From Tatumella morbirosei (GTDB taxonomy: Bacteria > Pseudomonadota > Gammaproteobacteria > Enterobacterales > Enterobacteriaceae), in the NCBI RefSeq assembly GCF_000757425.2, contig NZ_JPKR02000003.1, positions 62,001-126,000 of the forward strand: 64,000 nt of DNA, read 5' to 3'. The stretch's first letter is position 1; every line of letters begins with the position of its first letter. The translations under genes and the position numbers were made by a program. Under the pieces are notes generated by a model, which was not told where the DNA came from, searched no databases, and saw only the letters and a program-made list of their open reading frames with translations. Of this stretch, positions 50,746 to 61,881 are shown piece by piece.

Positions 50746-51078
50746 ATGAGCACTCTCGAAAAAATTCAGACTCAGATTTCTGAAAATCCTATTCTGCTGT
50801 ATATGAAAGGTTCCCCTAAATTACCAAGCTGTGGTTTCTCCGCTCAGGCGGTACAGGCACTTTCTGCCTGCGGGCAGCGCTTTGCCTATGTCGATATCCT
50901 GCAGAATCCGGATATTCGTGCCGAATTACCAAAATATGCAAACTGGCCAACTTTCCCACAGTTATGGGTAGACGGAGAACTGGTGGGCGGCTGCGATATT
51001 ATTATTGAAATGTATCAGCGTGGCGAACTGCAGCAGCTGATTAAAGAAACCGCAGAGAAATACCCTGCGGCAGAATAA
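50746..51078 (+). CDS. grxD: Monothiol glutaredoxin Grx4
   Basis: 110 residues from the ATG at 50746 (GAAGGAAG before it). The upstream extension to 50719 is leader. The CGFS active site (Cys29) and the glutathione-binding WPTFPQLWVDGELVGGCD mark the monothiol class. These bind 2Fe-2S clusters and serve iron-sulfur trafficking with BolA-type partners. It ends in a strong terminator. Confidence 0.96.
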   Translation: MSTLEKIQTQISENPILLYMKGSPKLPSCGFSAQAVQALSACGQRFAYVDILQNPDIRAELPKYANWPTFPQLWVDGELVGGCDIIIEMYQRGELQQLIKETAEKYPAAE

Positions 51079-51100
51079 CTGTTATCGACAGTGATTCCGG

Positions 51101-51128
51101 TGCCCGCTAATTTCGCGGGCATTTTTTT
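51101..51128 (+). terminator. Terminator of grxD
   Basis: TGCCCGC-taatttc-GCGGGCA has a 7-bp stem followed by T7. Confidence 0.9.
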
Positions 51129-51133
51129 GTGCG

Positions 51134-51808
51134 TCATTCTGACGCGACAGAGGCCTCTGTATCATCATCCTCACCGGTGGGTAACGGCCAGCCTCCCAGT
51201 CTTTTCCAGCGGTTAACCAGCTCACAGAACAAGGTCGCCGTTTGTTGGGTATCATACAGCGCGGAATGCGCCTGATGACTGTCGAAAGTCATTCCGGCCG
51301 CTTTACAGGCTTTGGCGAGAACTGTCTGGCCGAGTACCAGCCCGCTGAGAGCCGCAGTATCAAAAGTGGCAAACGGGTGGAAAGGGTTGCGTTTAAGATG
51401 GCTGCGCTGCGCGGCTGCCATCACGAAGCTTTGATCAAAATGGGCATTGTGCGCCACGATAACCGCTCTGGCACAGTCACTGTCTTTCATGCCTTTGCGT
51501 ACCATCTTGAAAATAGCATGTAACGCATCGTGTTCACTGACCGCATTACGCTCAGGATCATTAGGATCGATACCGGTAAATGCCAGTGCTTCAGGGTGTA
51601 ACAGAGCACCTTCGAACGGCGCAACATTAAAATGCAGGGTCTGGTCCGGCTGCAGCCAGCCATCGTCATCCATTTTCAGGGTAACCGCAGCAATTTCCAG
51701 TAGTGCATCAGTGTCGGCATTAAAACCTGCGGTCTCGACATCAATCACGACAGGGTAAAAGCCCCGAAAACGTTGATTCAGTGCATTAAGCGAAGAAGTT
51801 TCGGACAT
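51134..51808 (-). CDS. rnt: Ribonuclease T
   Basis: 224 residues (E. coli 215). DEDD-family 3'-5' exoribonuclease that trims tRNA and other stable RNA 3' ends. The ExoI motif is VIDVETAGF, ExoII includes [10 protein letters not shown], and ExoIII includes [10 protein letters not shown] with the catalytic His. The C-terminal tail [12 protein letters not shown] is acidic and variable. The adjacent gloA upstream is as in E. coli; lhr, normally downstream, is missing. Confidence 0.96.
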   Translation of the reverse strand: MSETSSLNALNQRFRGFYPVVIDVETAGFNADTDALLEIAAVTLKMDDDGWLQPDQTLHFNVAPFEGALLHPEALAFTGIDPNDPERNAVSEHDALHAIFKMVRKGMKDSDCARAVIVAHNAHFDQSFVMAAAQRSHLKRNPFHPFATFDTAALSGLVLGQTVLAKACKAAGMTFDSHQAHSALYDTQQTATLFCELVNRWKRLGGWPLPTGEDDDTEASVASE

Positions 51809-51924
51809 CAGTATCTCATTGGACGAAAAAATCAGTGGGTAGTCTGACTATCACTACTGGGACAGAATCGGGTGAATATAACTTCAGCGAAAAAAGTCTG
51901 CCTGATTCAGGCAGACATCACCAG

Positions 51925-52332
51925 TTAGTTACCGATTCCCTGACCGGTATGTTTTTTCTCAATTAATTCGATTTTGTAACCATCCGGATCTTCTACAAAC
52001 GCAATCACGGTAGTGCCACCTTTGACCGGACCGGCTTCGCGGGAAACTTTCCCCCCGTCTTTACGAATTCGTTCGCAGGCTTCTGCGGCATTATCAACTT
52101 CAATGGCGATATGTCCGTAGGCATTTCCCAGGTCATAACTGTCAACGCCCCAGTTATAGGTCAGTTCGAGCACTGTGCCTTCAGTTTCTTCAGCGTAACC
52201 CACAAAGGCTAAAGTGTATTTGTATTCAGTATTCTCACTTTGACGTAACAGCCGCATGCCGAAAATACGGGTATAAAAATCCACTGATCGTTGCAGGTCA
52301 CCAACACGTAGCATGGTATGAAGCAGACGCAT
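51925..52332 (-). CDS. gloA: Lactoylglutathione lyase (glyoxalase I)
   Basis: 135 residues, as in E. coli. It isomerises the glutathione hemithioacetal of methylglyoxal to lactoylglutathione. The Ni2+ ligands are recognisable: His5 in MRLLHTM, Glu in LELTYNWG, His in GHIAIEVD and Glu in KIELIE. In E. coli it is co-transcribed with nemA, as seems likely here (96-base gap, same strand). Confidence 0.97.
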   Translation of the reverse strand: MRLLHTMLRVGDLQRSVDFYTRIFGMRLLRQSENTEYKYTLAFVGYAEETEGTVLELTYNWGVDSYDLGNAYGHIAIEVDNAAEACERIRKDGGKVSREAGPVKGGTTVIAFVEDPDGYKIELIEKKHTGQGIGN

Positions 52333-52428
52333 ATCATCCTCTTTTATTCAGGCCAGTCATCAATAAAACACCAATGACCGGAAAGTTAACCGGCCACTAG
52401 TGTAACAGGGAAATCGCTGTGGGTATGC

Positions 52429-53535
52429 TTAGTTATCGTTCAGGAAAGGGTAATCGGTGTATCCCTGAGCAGCACCGCCATAAAATGTCTCAGGGTGCTG
52501 TGGGTTCAGCGGGGCATTTTTCTGTAAACGTTCAACCAAATCCGGATTAGCAATATAATCACGCCCAAAAGCAACAGCATCGATCAACTGACGGTTAATT
52601 AAATCTTCAGCTTTTTGTTTGGTGTAGGCACCTGCACCGATAATGACCCCCGGAAATACCTCGCGTACTTTACGGCGGAATTCATCGCTGTAAGGCGCTC
52701 CACCAGCCCAGTCCGGCTCAGATAAGTGCAGGTAGGCAATCTTACGTTTTGCCAGTTCACTGATAAGCCATAGCGCTTCAGCCTCTTCATTGTCACCATT
52801 TCCCAACGCCTGGAACTCACCTACCGGCGAGAGCCGGATGGCTATGCGGTTCCGCGCCCAGGCTTCGCCCATGGCATCAACTATTTCCAGTACCAGACGG
52901 GCACGATTTTCCAGACTGCCACCGTACTCGTCGGTACGTTGGTTAGACTGTGAAGACAGGAACTGATGGATCAGGTAGCCATGGGCTCCATGAATTTCAG
53001 CCAAATCCATGCCTGCTTCCGCAGCATTGATTGCGGCCTGACGGAAATCGGCAATGACCTGGCGAATTTCGCTGAGGCTCATTTCACGGGGCAGTGTGGT
53101 TTCTTCACGGTAGACCTTACCCTCGGCATCTTTCAGGGAGGTCCGGGTCTGAGACGGCAGCGAAGAGGGTGCCAGCGGCGCCAGCCCTTCCGGCTGTAAC
53201 GATTGATGAGAAATTCGTCCGGTATGCCATAGCTGAACTGCAATATGGCCACCGGCAGCATGGACCTCAGAAGTTATTGCTTTCCAGCCGGCGATTTGCT
53301 GCGGGGTATGCAGTCCCGGGGCTCCGGCATAGCCTTTTGCCTGGAAAGAAATCTGAGTGGCTTCTGTGATAATCAGTCCGGCACTGGCACGCTGACGGTA
53401 ATAGGTCGCCATCAGTTCAGTGGGAATATCTCCCGGCTCAATACTGCGCAGGCGGGTCAGGGGAGCCATAAAAATACGGTTCGGAACAGTAATGGCGCCG
53501 ACGGTTAACGGAGTAAAAAGCGTGCTGTCAGTCAT
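52429..53535 (-). CDS. nemA: N-ethylmaleimide reductase (old yellow enzyme)
   Basis: 368 residues from the ATG at 53535, which has AAGGAGAATATC before it. The longer frame to 53586 is rejected. FMN-dependent TIM-barrel reductase of electrophiles such as N-ethylmaleimide, glyoxals and nitro compounds. Family blocks are [35 protein letters not shown] and [13 protein letters not shown]. The repressor gene nemR, which precedes it in E. coli, is absent from the 296-base upstream gap. Confidence 0.94.
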   Translation of the reverse strand: MTDSTLFTPLTVGAITVPNRIFMAPLTRLRSIEPGDIPTELMATYYRQRASAGLIITEATQISFQAKGYAGAPGLHTPQQIAGWKAITSEVHAAGGHIAVQLWHTGRISHQSLQPEGLAPLAPSSLPSQTRTSLKDAEGKVYREETTLPREMSLSEIRQVIADFRQAAINAAEAGMDLAEIHGAHGYLIHQFLSSQSNQRTDEYGGSLENRARLVLEIVDAMGEAWARNRIAIRLSPVGEFQALGNGDNEEAEALWLISELAKRKIAYLHLSEPDWAGGAPYSDEFRRKVREVFPGVIIGAGAYTKQKAEDLINRQLIDAVAFGRDYIANPDLVERLQKNAPLNPQHPETFYGGAAQGYTDYPFLNDN

Positions 53536-53831
53536 GATATTCTCCTTGAAAAAGGTGACCGGAATAAGTCGGATGTACAGTGCCATGTCAGGTTATTTAC
53601 CTGAGCGTTACAGGGGATAAAGTCAGAATGTAACGAAACACTCACGCTATGCAGAGTAATGACCTGTCTTACGGATGACAATGCAGCAACGGTCTCAACG
53701 CACAAACGGGCAATCAGTCAGGGGATTGCCAGTTGCACAGCCAAAGGCTAAAGTTTACTCATTAAACCAGGTCAGTACCGGAGTAATACCCTGTACCGAC
53801 TGGCAGATCTGCATTGCGTATTGAGGGGATT

Positions 53832-54071
53832 ATGGCCGAGCAACTGGAGTTTTTCCCTGTTCCGAATCCTTGCCGGGGAATTTGCCGTACAGACAGCCGG
53901 GGGTATTGCCTCGGCTGCCTGCGGAGCCGTGAAGAACGCTTTAACTGGATGTCACTGACTGACGGACAAAAACGGGATGTCATACGCATTTGTCATCAGC
54001 GACGACTCAGGATGCAACGGGTTCAGAAAGCGCCGGAAAGCGAAGAGCCACAACAGCCTTCACTGTTCTGA
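53832..54071 (+). CDS. ydhL: DUF1289 protein YdhL
   Basis: 79 residues, identical in length to E. coli YdhL, from the ATG at 53832 (GAGGGGAT just before). An upstream ATG at 53814 adds six residues. Four conserved cysteines (PCRGICRTDSRGYCLGCLRS) suggest a small metal-binding knuckle; RFNWMSLTDGQKRDVIR is the DUF1289 core. It ends in PQQPSLF. The function is unknown. It lies between nemA and ydhK as in E. coli. Confidence 0.92.
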   Translation: MAEQLEFFPVPNPCRGICRTDSRGYCLGCLRSREERFNWMSLTDGQKRDVIRICHQRRLRMQRVQKAPESEEPQQPSLF

Positions 54072-54088
54072 ATATTATGGCCGGAACC

Positions 54089-56089
54089 TTATTCGGGGAC
54101 GGCAGTACTGAGTTGTGCCAGAGAGCATTGCAAACGCCACAAAATACCTGCCAGTTGCCTGGCATCGGCATCTCCGACACTCAGCAATTGGTTTGTCATC
54201 TCATCCAACTGACTGAGCGTGGTGTTCAGGGCATTATGCCGCACTCCATGCAAGCTCATTACATCATGCAGGGAATGAAAACACTGATCCCTGACCATTG
54301 AAAGGCCTGTAGAGTCAGATCGCCAGCTTCTTAACTGCCAGATAATATGCGAACAGTTGAGAAGTACCACCCCCCAGCGCAACAGCCATAACCGTGTCTG
54401 CTGATTGTTACTACTTTTTAACTGGCTTACCAGGTGATAGACCCTCGATTCAAATACGCTTTCTTTCAGTGAAGGACGAAGACGTAACTGATCGAGAAAA
54501 ACATGCCTCAATGCGCGGATATTTCTGCGGGCTTTACGGTCATCTGAACTGGGTCGCAATACCTGAAAAGCTAGCCAGGCCAACAGCACCCCGCAAACCT
54601 TAGCCAGGTTATCATTAAGAAATTCGCTGTAATCCCATTCCGGTGGGTTGGTAACCGAAATAAACGATCCCAGAAATACCACCGCCTGACCCCAGAAACC
54701 GGCATTCGCGGGTTGTTGTAATTTCAATAACTGACAGGTTATCAGTAAAGGGAACAGAAACAGCATGAACTGCCAGAGCGCGCTAATCTGAATCATCAGG
54801 CCAAATTTAAGGACCAGACTAAAGAAAACCAGAACCAGCAGGGTTTTGATCAACCCGAGCACGGTTCCCGCCGGGGTAGGTGAGGATGAATAGAGGACGC
54901 AGGCGATGGACGTTAGTGTCAGTGCGGCGGCGCCGTCTTCCCAGTGACTGTTAATCCAGAATGTCCCGCCAATGACAATAGCTGTAAAGGTTCTCAGGGC
55001 ACTCCATCCTGCCTCCGTACTATCATTTTCTCTGGCAAGAGAGGGTACACGGGGTGGCTGGAAACGGGTGTCAGCATCTGCTGTTTCCAACAGATGAATC
55101 CAGCGGCTGACATTTAGATAAAGCCAGCAAAAATAACGTAACCGATCGCAAAAGGCCTGCTGACGAAAATCGTTATCACCCGATACCATCATCTGCCGGA
55201 GAATTACTGCCATCCGGTACTTATCGCTGTCTGGCCGAACGAGTTCGTCAAGTAACTGTTCAATACCCTGATACAGGGTGTCAGGAGCCTCTGGCCAGTT
55301 CAGCAGCATCCTTCGTAATCCGGATAACACACTGGTGAGTTTTAACTGCTGGTGCAGAATGTAATTCAGCACGTTATTTTGCCGTCGGAATCGGTAATGG
55401 CTCCAGAATGCCTGAACTCTCAGCAGATTCATGGTCAGAATCTGTGAGATAACTCTTTCATGGGAGGCACTGGCGTTAGCGGCACTGTCCCGGGTCAACA
55501 GCGAGGTTGCATGTTTGTGCAATTCAAAATGCAACTGACGTAATGACACCATCAGTTTATCGCCATCTGAGGTACTGGGCAGGATCATCATCATCAACCC
55601 GGCGCACAGAATCCCTGTGATAACTTCGCAAACGCGAGCCTGGGCAATATCCCAGACCTGATTGACATCGGTAACATTGACGGTACTGAAAGCGATAATA
55701 GTAGCGGTGTAGCCGGATAAACAAAATGCGTAGGCGACGTTATTCTGATAGTGGCTGGAAATCCAGGTACAGAAAGCCAGCCAGCCGGCGATGGTAAACA
55801 CGAACAACCAGGGATCATTCAGGGTATGTCCTGCAATAATCAATGCGGCAGTCGCACCAATCAAACTGCCACAGATTCTGCCGAGACTTTTACTGATAGC
55901 GCCGCCAATGGTGGGGAAACTAACAACAGCAGCCGAAGTCATCGCCCAGTAGGGTTGATCCAGTTCAAAAAAGTAGGCAAAACTGAGGGCGAAGCACATA
56001 GCCAGACTGTTACGTAATGCATAACGCCACTGCAGGTTGTCTGCTTTTATCCAGGGTAATTGCTGCCATTCCAGCCAGTTGAGATTCAC
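54089..56089 (-). CDS. ydhK: FUSC/AaeB-type efflux membrane subunit YdhK
   Basis: 666 residues from a GTG at 56089 preceded by TGAGG. This aligns the N-terminus VNLNWLEWQQLPW...WRYALRN with E. coli YdhK. The ATG at 56161 would overlap ydhJ by 65 bases and is less likely. Two membrane blocks (about residues 20-160 and 370-490) flank cytoplasmic regions, as in FUSC/aromatic acid exporters. It forms a presumptive exporter with the membrane-fusion protein YdhJ and small protein YdhI. The substrate is unknown. Confidence 0.88.
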   Translation of the reverse strand: MNLNWLEWQQLPWIKADNLQWRYALRNSLAMCFALSFAYFFELDQPYWAMTSAAVVSFPTIGGAISKSLGRICGSLIGATAALIIAGHTLNDPWLFVFTIAGWLAFCTWISSHYQNNVAYAFCLSGYTATIIAFSTVNVTDVNQVWDIAQARVCEVITGILCAGLMMMILPSTSDGDKLMVSLRQLHFELHKHATSLLTRDSAANASASHERVISQILTMNLLRVQAFWSHYRFRRQNNVLNYILHQQLKLTSVLSGLRRMLLNWPEAPDTLYQGIEQLLDELVRPDSDKYRMAVILRQMMVSGDNDFRQQAFCDRLRYFCWLYLNVSRWIHLLETADADTRFQPPRVPSLARENDSTEAGWSALRTFTAIVIGGTFWINSHWEDGAAALTLTSIACVLYSSSPTPAGTVLGLIKTLLVLVFFSLVLKFGLMIQISALWQFMLFLFPLLITCQLLKLQQPANAGFWGQAVVFLGSFISVTNPPEWDYSEFLNDNLAKVCGVLLAWLAFQVLRPSSDDRKARRNIRALRHVFLDQLRLRPSLKESVFESRVYHLVSQLKSSNNQQTRLWLLRWGVVLLNCSHIIWQLRSWRSDSTGLSMVRDQCFHSLHDVMSLHGVRHNALNTTLSQLDEMTNQLLSVGDADARQLAGILWRLQCSLAQLSTAVPE

Positions 56090-56096
56090 GTGTGCC

Positions 56097-56951
56097 TCAC
56101 TGACGGATAACAATGGTACAGGTGGTACCCGCGACCAGTGGAATCCACGCAGGGACATCATCCAGTCGGATTCTGACCGGCACTCGTTGGGCCAGCCTTA
56201 CCCAGGGCACGGTTGGTTTAATCTCCGGTACCAGGCCATTTGCTTCCACATTCTGATCATAGATAGCGCGCCCGATACTCAGCACTTTGCCGTTCAGGGT
56301 TTTGCCGTTACTGTAAAGTACAATGTTGGCTGGCGCTCCCACATGAATATTGCGTAATTTAGTCTCTTCAAAATATCCCATTACGTAGTAAGAATGGCTG
56401 TCGAGCAATGCGAATAAAGGGGCACCTTCGGTAGCATAGTTCCCTGCCCGTAGGGAAAGGTTAGTGATCCATCCGTCCGTTGGGGCATAGATATTGGCAT
56501 GTTGCAGATCCCAGCGGCTCTTATTCAGCGTTGCCTGAGCCGCTTTTACGCTGGCGACTGCCGCCGCCGCCGTCTGGCTGGCGATATCCAGATCTTCGGC
56601 GGAAATCACGTTACGTGGCAGTTTTGCTCTGCGCTGTAGTTCATGCTGTGCCTTTAATAAGTCTGCCTGAGCTTTCGCCAGTAACGCCTCAGCATTATCT
56701 TGTGCAATTTGCAGGGGGATGGTGTCCAGAGCTACCAGCAGGTCACCTTTACGCACAAACTGATTATCGCTGATGTTAACCGCGACGACCCGGCCTGAGA
56801 CTTCCGGGGTAATATCGACGATTTCTGCCCTGATCTTTCCATCCCGGGTCCAGGGCGATTGCATGTAATAGTTCCACATCCACCAACCCGCGAACAGGGC
56901 AATAGCAAAGACAAACAGGGTGGTGAAATACTTCAGGAGATTTACTTTCAT
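56097..56951 (-). CDS. ydhJ: HlyD-type membrane-fusion protein YdhJ
   Basis: 284 residues (E. coli 285). One N-terminal membrane anchor (residues 9-27), lipoyl-like barrel halves (DITPEVSGRVVAVNISDNQFVRKGDLL and APTDGWITNLSLRAGNYATEGAPLF) and a coiled-coil hairpin between them. It is the periplasmic adaptor for YdhK. It is separated from ydhI by 6 bases. Confidence 0.94.
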   Translation of the reverse strand: MKVNLLKYFTTLFVFAIALFAGWWMWNYYMQSPWTRDGKIRAEIVDITPEVSGRVVAVNISDNQFVRKGDLLVALDTIPLQIAQDNAEALLAKAQADLLKAQHELQRRAKLPRNVISAEDLDIASQTAAAAVASVKAAQATLNKSRWDLQHANIYAPTDGWITNLSLRAGNYATEGAPLFALLDSHSYYVMGYFEETKLRNIHVGAPANIVLYSNGKTLNGKVLSIGRAIYDQNVEANGLVPEIKPTVPWVRLAQRVPVRIRLDDVPAWIPLVAGTTCTIVIRQ

Positions 56952-56957
56952 TATTCA

Positions 56958-57203
56958 TTATCTCAGGCTAAGCAGGCCAAATGAGGCAACTACACACAGA
57001 ATAAACAGTGACAAGTCCATCAGGGTCGGATGCCAGAAGGTACCTGAGTACATCCGCGCCCGGATCAGCGGGTGGATCACCAGCCACAGAAAGAACCCCA
57101 GCAATACGGATTTGAATATTGGGGGGAAGAATAATGAATCGCCGAACACCAGCTCGGTGAGTGATGATAACGGGGGATGGTTACTTAAATCCATGTCCGG
57201 CAT
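56958..57203 (-). CDS. ydhI: Small DUF1656 membrane protein YdhI
   Basis: 81 residues (E. coli 78), with two membrane segments and the family block WHPTLMDLSLF. It may start at the second Met (57194). It is the first gene of the ydhIJK operon, divergent from slyA with a 134-base gap. E. coli ydhIJK is reported as SlyA-influenced. A role as an accessory of the efflux unit is inferred from context. Confidence 0.9.
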   Translation of the reverse strand: MPDMDLSNHPPLSSLTELVFGDSLFFPPIFKSVLLGFFLWLVIHPLIRARMYSGTFWHPTLMDLSLFILCVVASFGLLSLR

Positions 57204-57337
57204 TCCTTGTCAGTAATAACCACAGTAACAATTAAGAAAATGATTTCTGCATCAGGCATTTGTATTTACTGCCTGGAAACCGCAAAATAGTGTAAGATCG
57301 ACAATGATGCTTAGCAAGCTAATTATAAGGAGGTTAT

Positions 57338-57775
57338 ATGGAATCTTCATTAGGCACCGATCTCGCCAGGTTGGTGCGTATGTGGCGGGCAGTCATTGAT
57401 AACAGACTGAAGCCCCTTGGCCTGACCCAGACGCTGTGGGTGACATTGCATAATATTCATCAGTTACCTCCGGAACAGTCTCAGATTCAGTTGGCTAAGG
57501 CGATAGGTATCGAACAGCCGTCTCTGGTCAGAACACTCGACCAACTGGAACATAAGGGCCTTATCAGCAGGTTACCGTGCGCAGATGATCGTCGTGCGAA
57601 ACGGATTACGCTGACAGATGCGGCGGCACCGGTGATTTCCGAACTGGAGGGTGTTATTGACCGTAGTCGTGAAGATATCCTCAGCGGTTTGTCATCAGAA
57701 GAGATCAGCACACTGATAAAGCTTATCGGCCGGTTAGAAAAAAACATTGTCGAACTGCAAGGAAAAGAGAATTAG
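57338..57775 (+). CDS. slyA: MarR-family transcriptional regulator SlyA
   Basis: 145 residues (E. coli 144). It has a winged helix with [28 protein letters not shown] and the wing [13 protein letters not shown]. SlyA counters H-NS silencing and controls envelope and virulence-type genes. A perfect ribosome-binding site, AAGGAGGTTAT, precedes the ATG. The gene is divergent from ydhIJK and shares a terminator with slyB. Confidence 0.96.
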   Translation: MESSLGTDLARLVRMWRAVIDNRLKPLGLTQTLWVTLHNIHQLPPEQSQIQLAKAIGIEQPSLVRTLDQLEHKGLISRLPCADDRRAKRITLTDAAAPVISELEGVIDRSREDILSGLSSEEISTLIKLIGRLEKNIVELQGKEN

Positions 57776-57831
57776 TGGATGGTTTTACTTGCACACTTTA
57801 AGAATTAATTGACACAGCAGAGCTAAAAAAA

Positions 57832-57860
57832 GAAAAAACCCGTCTCAGGACGGGTTTTTT
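57832..57860. terminator. Bidirectional terminator of slyA and slyB
   Basis: AAAAAACCCGTC-tcag-GACGGGTTTTTT has A/T runs on both sides, between convergent genes. Confidence 0.88.
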
Positions 57861-57875
57861 GGTACTGACGGGTGA

Positions 57876-58343
57876 TTAGCGTGGAGACACTGTCACCTGG
57901 CTGCCATTGCTGGCGATGGCCACCCGCATACCGACAGAATAACGGGTTGCTGCTTGTTTCTGAACGACCATGATAGTGTTGCCATCATCTTTACGGATTT
58001 CCAGCTCAACACCCTGCGAGGTATTCATGCCACTCTGAACCTGTTGACCGGCCAGGCCACCCAGAACTGCGCCACCGGCAGTGGCCAGGCTACGACCCGC
58101 GCCACCACCTACAGTATTTCCGAGGAAACCACCGAGTACGGCACCACCGATAGCACCAATGGCACTATTTTCATCACCGCCCTGGATTTTTACCGGGCGG
58201 ACAGAAACCAGGGTCCCGTAAGAAACGCTCTGGACTTGCTTGGCTTCGCTGGCGCTGTAAGTATCGCCCGACAGGTCATTGTTATTAACACATCCAGTCA
58301 AAGCCAGCGCGATGGCTGCGACAGCAGTTAAACGTTTAATCAT
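57876..58343 (-). CDS. slyB: Outer-membrane lipoprotein SlyB
   Basis: 155 residues, as in E. coli. The lipobox LTGC gives acylated Cys18. The glycine-zipper membrane segment is GAIGGAVLGGFLGNTVGGGAGRSLATAGGAVLGGLAG. SlyB forms stress-inducible oligomeric nanodomains around outer-membrane proteins in E. coli and is PhoPQ-regulated there. No certain PhoP box was seen; a TATAAT -10 lies on the minus strand at 58401-58406. Confidence 0.95.
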   Translation of the reverse strand: MIKRLTAVAAIALALTGCVNNNDLSGDTYSASEAKQVQSVSYGTLVSVRPVKIQGGDENSAIGAIGGAVLGGFLGNTVGGGAGRSLATAGGAVLGGLAGQQVQSGMNTSQGVELEIRKDDGNTIMVVQKQAATRYSVGMRVAIASNGSQVTVSPR

Positions 58344-58555
58344 CAGAAACTCCTTTCAAAATCGGCGCGATGTGCGCACTCTTGACAACGTTATTATCCT
58401 ATTATAAAGCAAATTGTGCATATCGAGGCGATTTTTGCAATAACCTAAATGCTATTGTGGGACTGCAGGGGTAAACGATAATTCAATCAGCCATAAAATG
58501 TATTCAATTAATTGATGATCAATTGTTATCCTGGTCATAGTATTAGCCACTGTGT

Positions 58556-58573
58556 CAGACTACTGACAGTCTG
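58556..58573. repeat. Inverted repeat upstream of anmK
   Basis: CAGACT-actgac-AGTCTG lies 25 bases before the anmK ATG. It could be an operator or a leader hairpin. Confidence 0.5.
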
Positions 58574-58597
58574 CGAAGCCGCAAAATTGAGGTCAAC

Positions 58598-59719
58598 ATG
58601 AAGTCGGGACGCTATATCGGAGTGATGTCAGGCACCAGCCTTGACGGGGTGGATGTGGTACTGGCCGCTATAGATGAACATATCGTGGCGCAACAAGCCA
58701 GCTATTGTCATCCGATGCCACTCGACATTAGACAGCAAATACTGGATGTGTGTCAGGGACAGCCAGTGACATTGTCACAACTTGGTCGCCTTGATTCACG
58801 GCTGGGACGCTTATTTAGTGAGGCGATAGAAACTTTGATGCGCAGGGAGTCACTGACGGCCCGCGATATTGTCGGAATTGGCTGCCACGGACAAACGGTG
58901 TGGCATGAGCCGGACAGTGATGCACCCTTCAGTATGCAACTTGGCGATAATAACCAGATTGCTGCCCGCACAGGCGTCACTGTGGTCGGTGATTTCCGCC
59001 GCCGCGATATGGCTTTGGGAGGCCAGGGTGCGCCGCTGGTGCCGGCGTTTCACCGCGCCATACTGATGCATCCCGGGGAACGACGGATAGTCCTGAATAT
59101 TGGTGGAATTGCGAATCTGTCGCTACTGTTTCCCGGGCAAACAATTCGTGGTTTTGATACCGGACCGGGCAATATCCTGATGGATGCCTGGGTTTGGCGT
59201 AACCGGCAACAACGGTTCGACAGAGATGGGCGCTGGGCGAAAAGCGGGCAGGTGATTCCTGTATTGTTGAAGCAAATGTTAGATGATCCCTGGTTTGCTT
59301 TACCGACACCGAAAAGTACCGGCCGGGAATATTTTAATCTCTCCTGGATAGAAAAACAGCTGATGCACTTTCCGGGTCTGGCGGCACAGGATATTCAGGC
59401 GACATTGCTCGAACTCACGGCTGTCAGCATTGTGCAGCAGATTCAACTGAATGGTAACTGTGATCGCTTGCTGGTCTGCGGCGGCGGCAATCATAACGTT
59501 GAATTAATGCAACGTATTTCGGCTCTGTTACCGGGCACTGAAGTGGGTAAAACTGACGATGTGGGTATCAGCAGTGACGATATGGAGGCACTGGCGTTTG
59601 CCTGGCTGGCATTCCGGACCTTGTCAGGATTACCTGGTAACTTACCCGCTGTGACAGGAGCACGAGATTTTACTACGCTGGGAGCCGTATTCCCTGCGAA
59701 TCTGGCAGCCAGTAAGTAG
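58598..59719 (+). CDS. anmK: Anhydro-N-acetylmuramic acid kinase
   Basis: 373 residues (E. coli 369). Phosphorylates and opens 1,6-anhydroMurNAc in the murein recycling path. The ATP-binding N-terminus is [18 protein letters not shown]; other blocks are [44 protein letters not shown] and [12 protein letters not shown]. In E. coli mliC separates it from pdxH; here mliC is absent. Confidence 0.96.
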   Translation: MKSGRYIGVMSGTSLDGVDVVLAAIDEHIVAQQASYCHPMPLDIRQQILDVCQGQPVTLSQLGRLDSRLGRLFSEAIETLMRRESLTARDIVGIGCHGQTVWHEPDSDAPFSMQLGDNNQIAARTGVTVVGDFRRRDMALGGQGAPLVPAFHRAILMHPGERRIVLNIGGIANLSLLFPGQTIRGFDTGPGNILMDAWVWRNRQQRFDRDGRWAKSGQVIPVLLKQMLDDPWFALPTPKSTGREYFNLSWIEKQLMHFPGLAAQDIQATLLELTAVSIVQQIQLNGNCDRLLVCGGGNHNVELMQRISALLPGTEVGKTDDVGISSDDMEALAFAWLAFRTLSGLPGNLPAVTGARDFTTLGAVFPANLAASK

Positions 59720-59804
59720 TCAGGCCCGTAGCCGCAACGACCTGAATCACAGGGCGGCGACGGTTATCAGTAATATGGTTTGTCAGGTGAATGAGTCTGA
59801 AAAA

Positions 59805-60464
59805 ATGGCGAATGAGAATGATGTTTTACAAGATATAGCCGATCTGCGTCGGGAATATACCCGGGGTGGGTTACGGCGCAAGGATTTACCGGAACATCCT
59901 ATGGCGTTGTTCGGTCAGTGGCTGAATCAGGCGTGTGAAGCCAGGTTGCCCGATCCGACCGCGATGTGCGTCGCAACGGTCGATGAGCTGGGACAACCGT
60001 ATCAGCGAATTGTATTGCTCAAGCAGTACGACGATAACAGTATGATTTTTTATACTAATCTTGGCAGTCGCAAAGCGCAGCACCTGGCGAATAATCCCAA
60101 AATCTCATTGCATTTCCCGTGGCATATGCTGGAGCGTCAGGTGATGGTGTTGGGAGAGGCCGAAAAACTCAGTCCCGGGGAAGTGATTAAGTATTTTCAC
60201 AGCCGTCCCCGTGACAGCCAGATTGGAGCCTGGGTCTCGAAACAATCGAGCCGGATTTCAGCACGTGGCATTCTTGAAGCGAAATTCCTGGAAATTAGTC
60301 AGAAATTTATGCGCGGTGAAGTTCCGTTACCGGATTTCTGGGGAGGTTACCGGGTCAGATTTCATACTATGGAATTCTGGCAGGGCGGAGCCCGCCGTCT
60401 GCATGATCGTTTTATCTACCAGTTACAGGATGACTGCTGGAAAATTGATCGTCTGGCACCCTGA
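59805..60464 (+). CDS. pdxH: Pyridoxine/pyridoxamine 5'-phosphate oxidase
   Basis: 219 residues from the ATG at 59805 ([29 protein letters not shown]), near the E. coli 218. The frame is open from 59775, so a start there is possible, and no candidate has a good ribosome-binding site. The FMN enzyme oxidises PNP and PMP to pyridoxal phosphate. Family blocks are [45 protein letters not shown] and RLHDRF. tyrS and pdxY follow, as in E. coli. Confidence 0.95.
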   Translation: MANENDVLQDIADLRREYTRGGLRRKDLPEHPMALFGQWLNQACEARLPDPTAMCVATVDELGQPYQRIVLLKQYDDNSMIFYTNLGSRKAQHLANNPKISLHFPWHMLERQVMVLGEAEKLSPGEVIKYFHSRPRDSQIGAWVSKQSSRISARGILEAKFLEISQKFMRGEVPLPDFWGGYRVRFHTMEFWQGGARRLHDRFIYQLQDDCWKIDRLAP

Positions 60465-60596
60465 TTTTGTGAAATAACCTGTTTCTCTACTGGAACAGTT
60501 GGCTTGTGCGTTTTATTCTATGCACCTTATTTTTTTCGCCGTTGGCGAAAAGCTGTGTACCAGCGAAGGTGCAGTCTGTTCAATTTGGAGTCGTTA

Positions 60597-61871
60597 ATGA
60601 CCAGCAGTAACCTGATACAACAATTGCAGGAAAGGGGCCTGATCGCCCAGGTAACGGATGAAGAGGCGTTATCAGAGCGACTGGCCAAAGGTCCTGTTGC
60701 ACTGTATTGCGGCTTTGATCCTACCGCAGACAGCCTCCATCTGGGCCATCTGGTACCGTTACTTTGCCTGAAACGTTTTCAGGATGCTGGCCATAAACCG
60801 GTCGCACTGGTGGGTGGGGCTACAGGGTTGATTGGGGACCCGAGCTTCAAAGCCAGTGAGCGTAAGCTGAACACTTCCGAAACGGTCGGTGAATGGGTGG
60901 AAAAAATTCGGCATCAGGTATCCCCGTTCCTGGATTTTGACTGCGGTGATAACAGTGCTATAGCAGCGAACAACTATGACTGGTTTGGCAGCATGAATGT
61001 GCTGACCTTCCTGCGGGATATTGGTAAGCATTTCTCTGTTAATCAGATGATTAATAAGGAAGCGGTCAAACAACGTCTGAACCGCGATGATCAGGGGATT
61101 TCGTTTACCGAATTCTCTTATAACCTGTTACAGGGTTATGATTTTGCCTGTCTGAACAAATTACACGATGTTTGTCTGCAGATTGGTGGCTCTGACCAAT
61201 GGGGAAATATTACCTCAGGTATCGACCTGACCCGCCGTTTGCATCAGAACCAGGTGTTCGGCCTGACTGTGCCGTTAATTACCAAGTCGGATGGTACCAA
61301 ATTCGGTAAAACCGAAGGTGGAGCTGTCTGGCTGGATGCGAAAAAAACCAGCCCGTATAAATTTTATCAGTTCTGGATTAATACGGCAGACGCTGATGTT
61401 TATCGGTTCCTGAAGTTTTTCACCTTTATGAGTATTGATGAAATCAATGCACTACAGGAAGAAGACCAGCAAAGTGGTAAAGCCCCTCGTGCGCAGTATG
61501 TGTTGGCTGAACAGGTCACACAGCTGGTGCATGGTGAAGAAGGTCTGGCAGCAGCAAGACGTATTACAGAGAGCCTGTTTTCTGGCGCACTGAGTTCGCT
61601 GACCGGGGAAGACTTCGCTCAACTGGCGCAGGATGGTATGCCGACAGTCACTCTTTCACAAGGGGATGATCTGCAACAAGCCCTGGTAGCGGCAGAACTG
61701 GTACCTTCCCGTGGTCAGGCACGCACTTTAATCTCTTCGAATGCGGTGGCGATTAACGGCGAAAAACAATCGAATGCCGAATATCAGTTCAGTGATGCGG
61801 ATAAGCTGTTTGGTCGTTATACCGTGTTGCGTCGTGGTAAAAAGCATTACTGCCTGATTAACTGGCAATAA
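60597..61871 (+). CDS. tyrS: Tyrosyl-tRNA synthetase
   Basis: 424 residues, as in E. coli, from the ATG at 60597 (TTGGAG before it). The upstream extension to 60504 is leader. The class I HIGH motif is HLGHL, within [18 protein letters not shown], and the KMSKS equivalent is KFGKT. The C-terminal S4 domain ([18 protein letters not shown]) binds tRNA. It ends in a strong terminator shared by none of the neighbours. Confidence 0.98.
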   Translation: MTSSNLIQQLQERGLIAQVTDEEALSERLAKGPVALYCGFDPTADSLHLGHLVPLLCLKRFQDAGHKPVALVGGATGLIGDPSFKASERKLNTSETVGEWVEKIRHQVSPFLDFDCGDNSAIAANNYDWFGSMNVLTFLRDIGKHFSVNQMINKEAVKQRLNRDDQGISFTEFSYNLLQGYDFACLNKLHDVCLQIGGSDQWGNITSGIDLTRRLHQNQVFGLTVPLITKSDGTKFGKTEGGAVWLDAKKTSPYKFYQFWINTADADVYRFLKFFTFMSIDEINALQEEDQQSGKAPRAQYVLAEQVTQLVHGEEGLAAARRITESLFSGALSSLTGEDFAQLAQDGMPTVTLSQGDDLQQALVAAELVPSRGQARTLISSNAVAINGEKQSNAEYQFSDADKLFGRYTVLRRGKKHYCLINWQ

Positions 61872-61881
61872 ACAACAGATG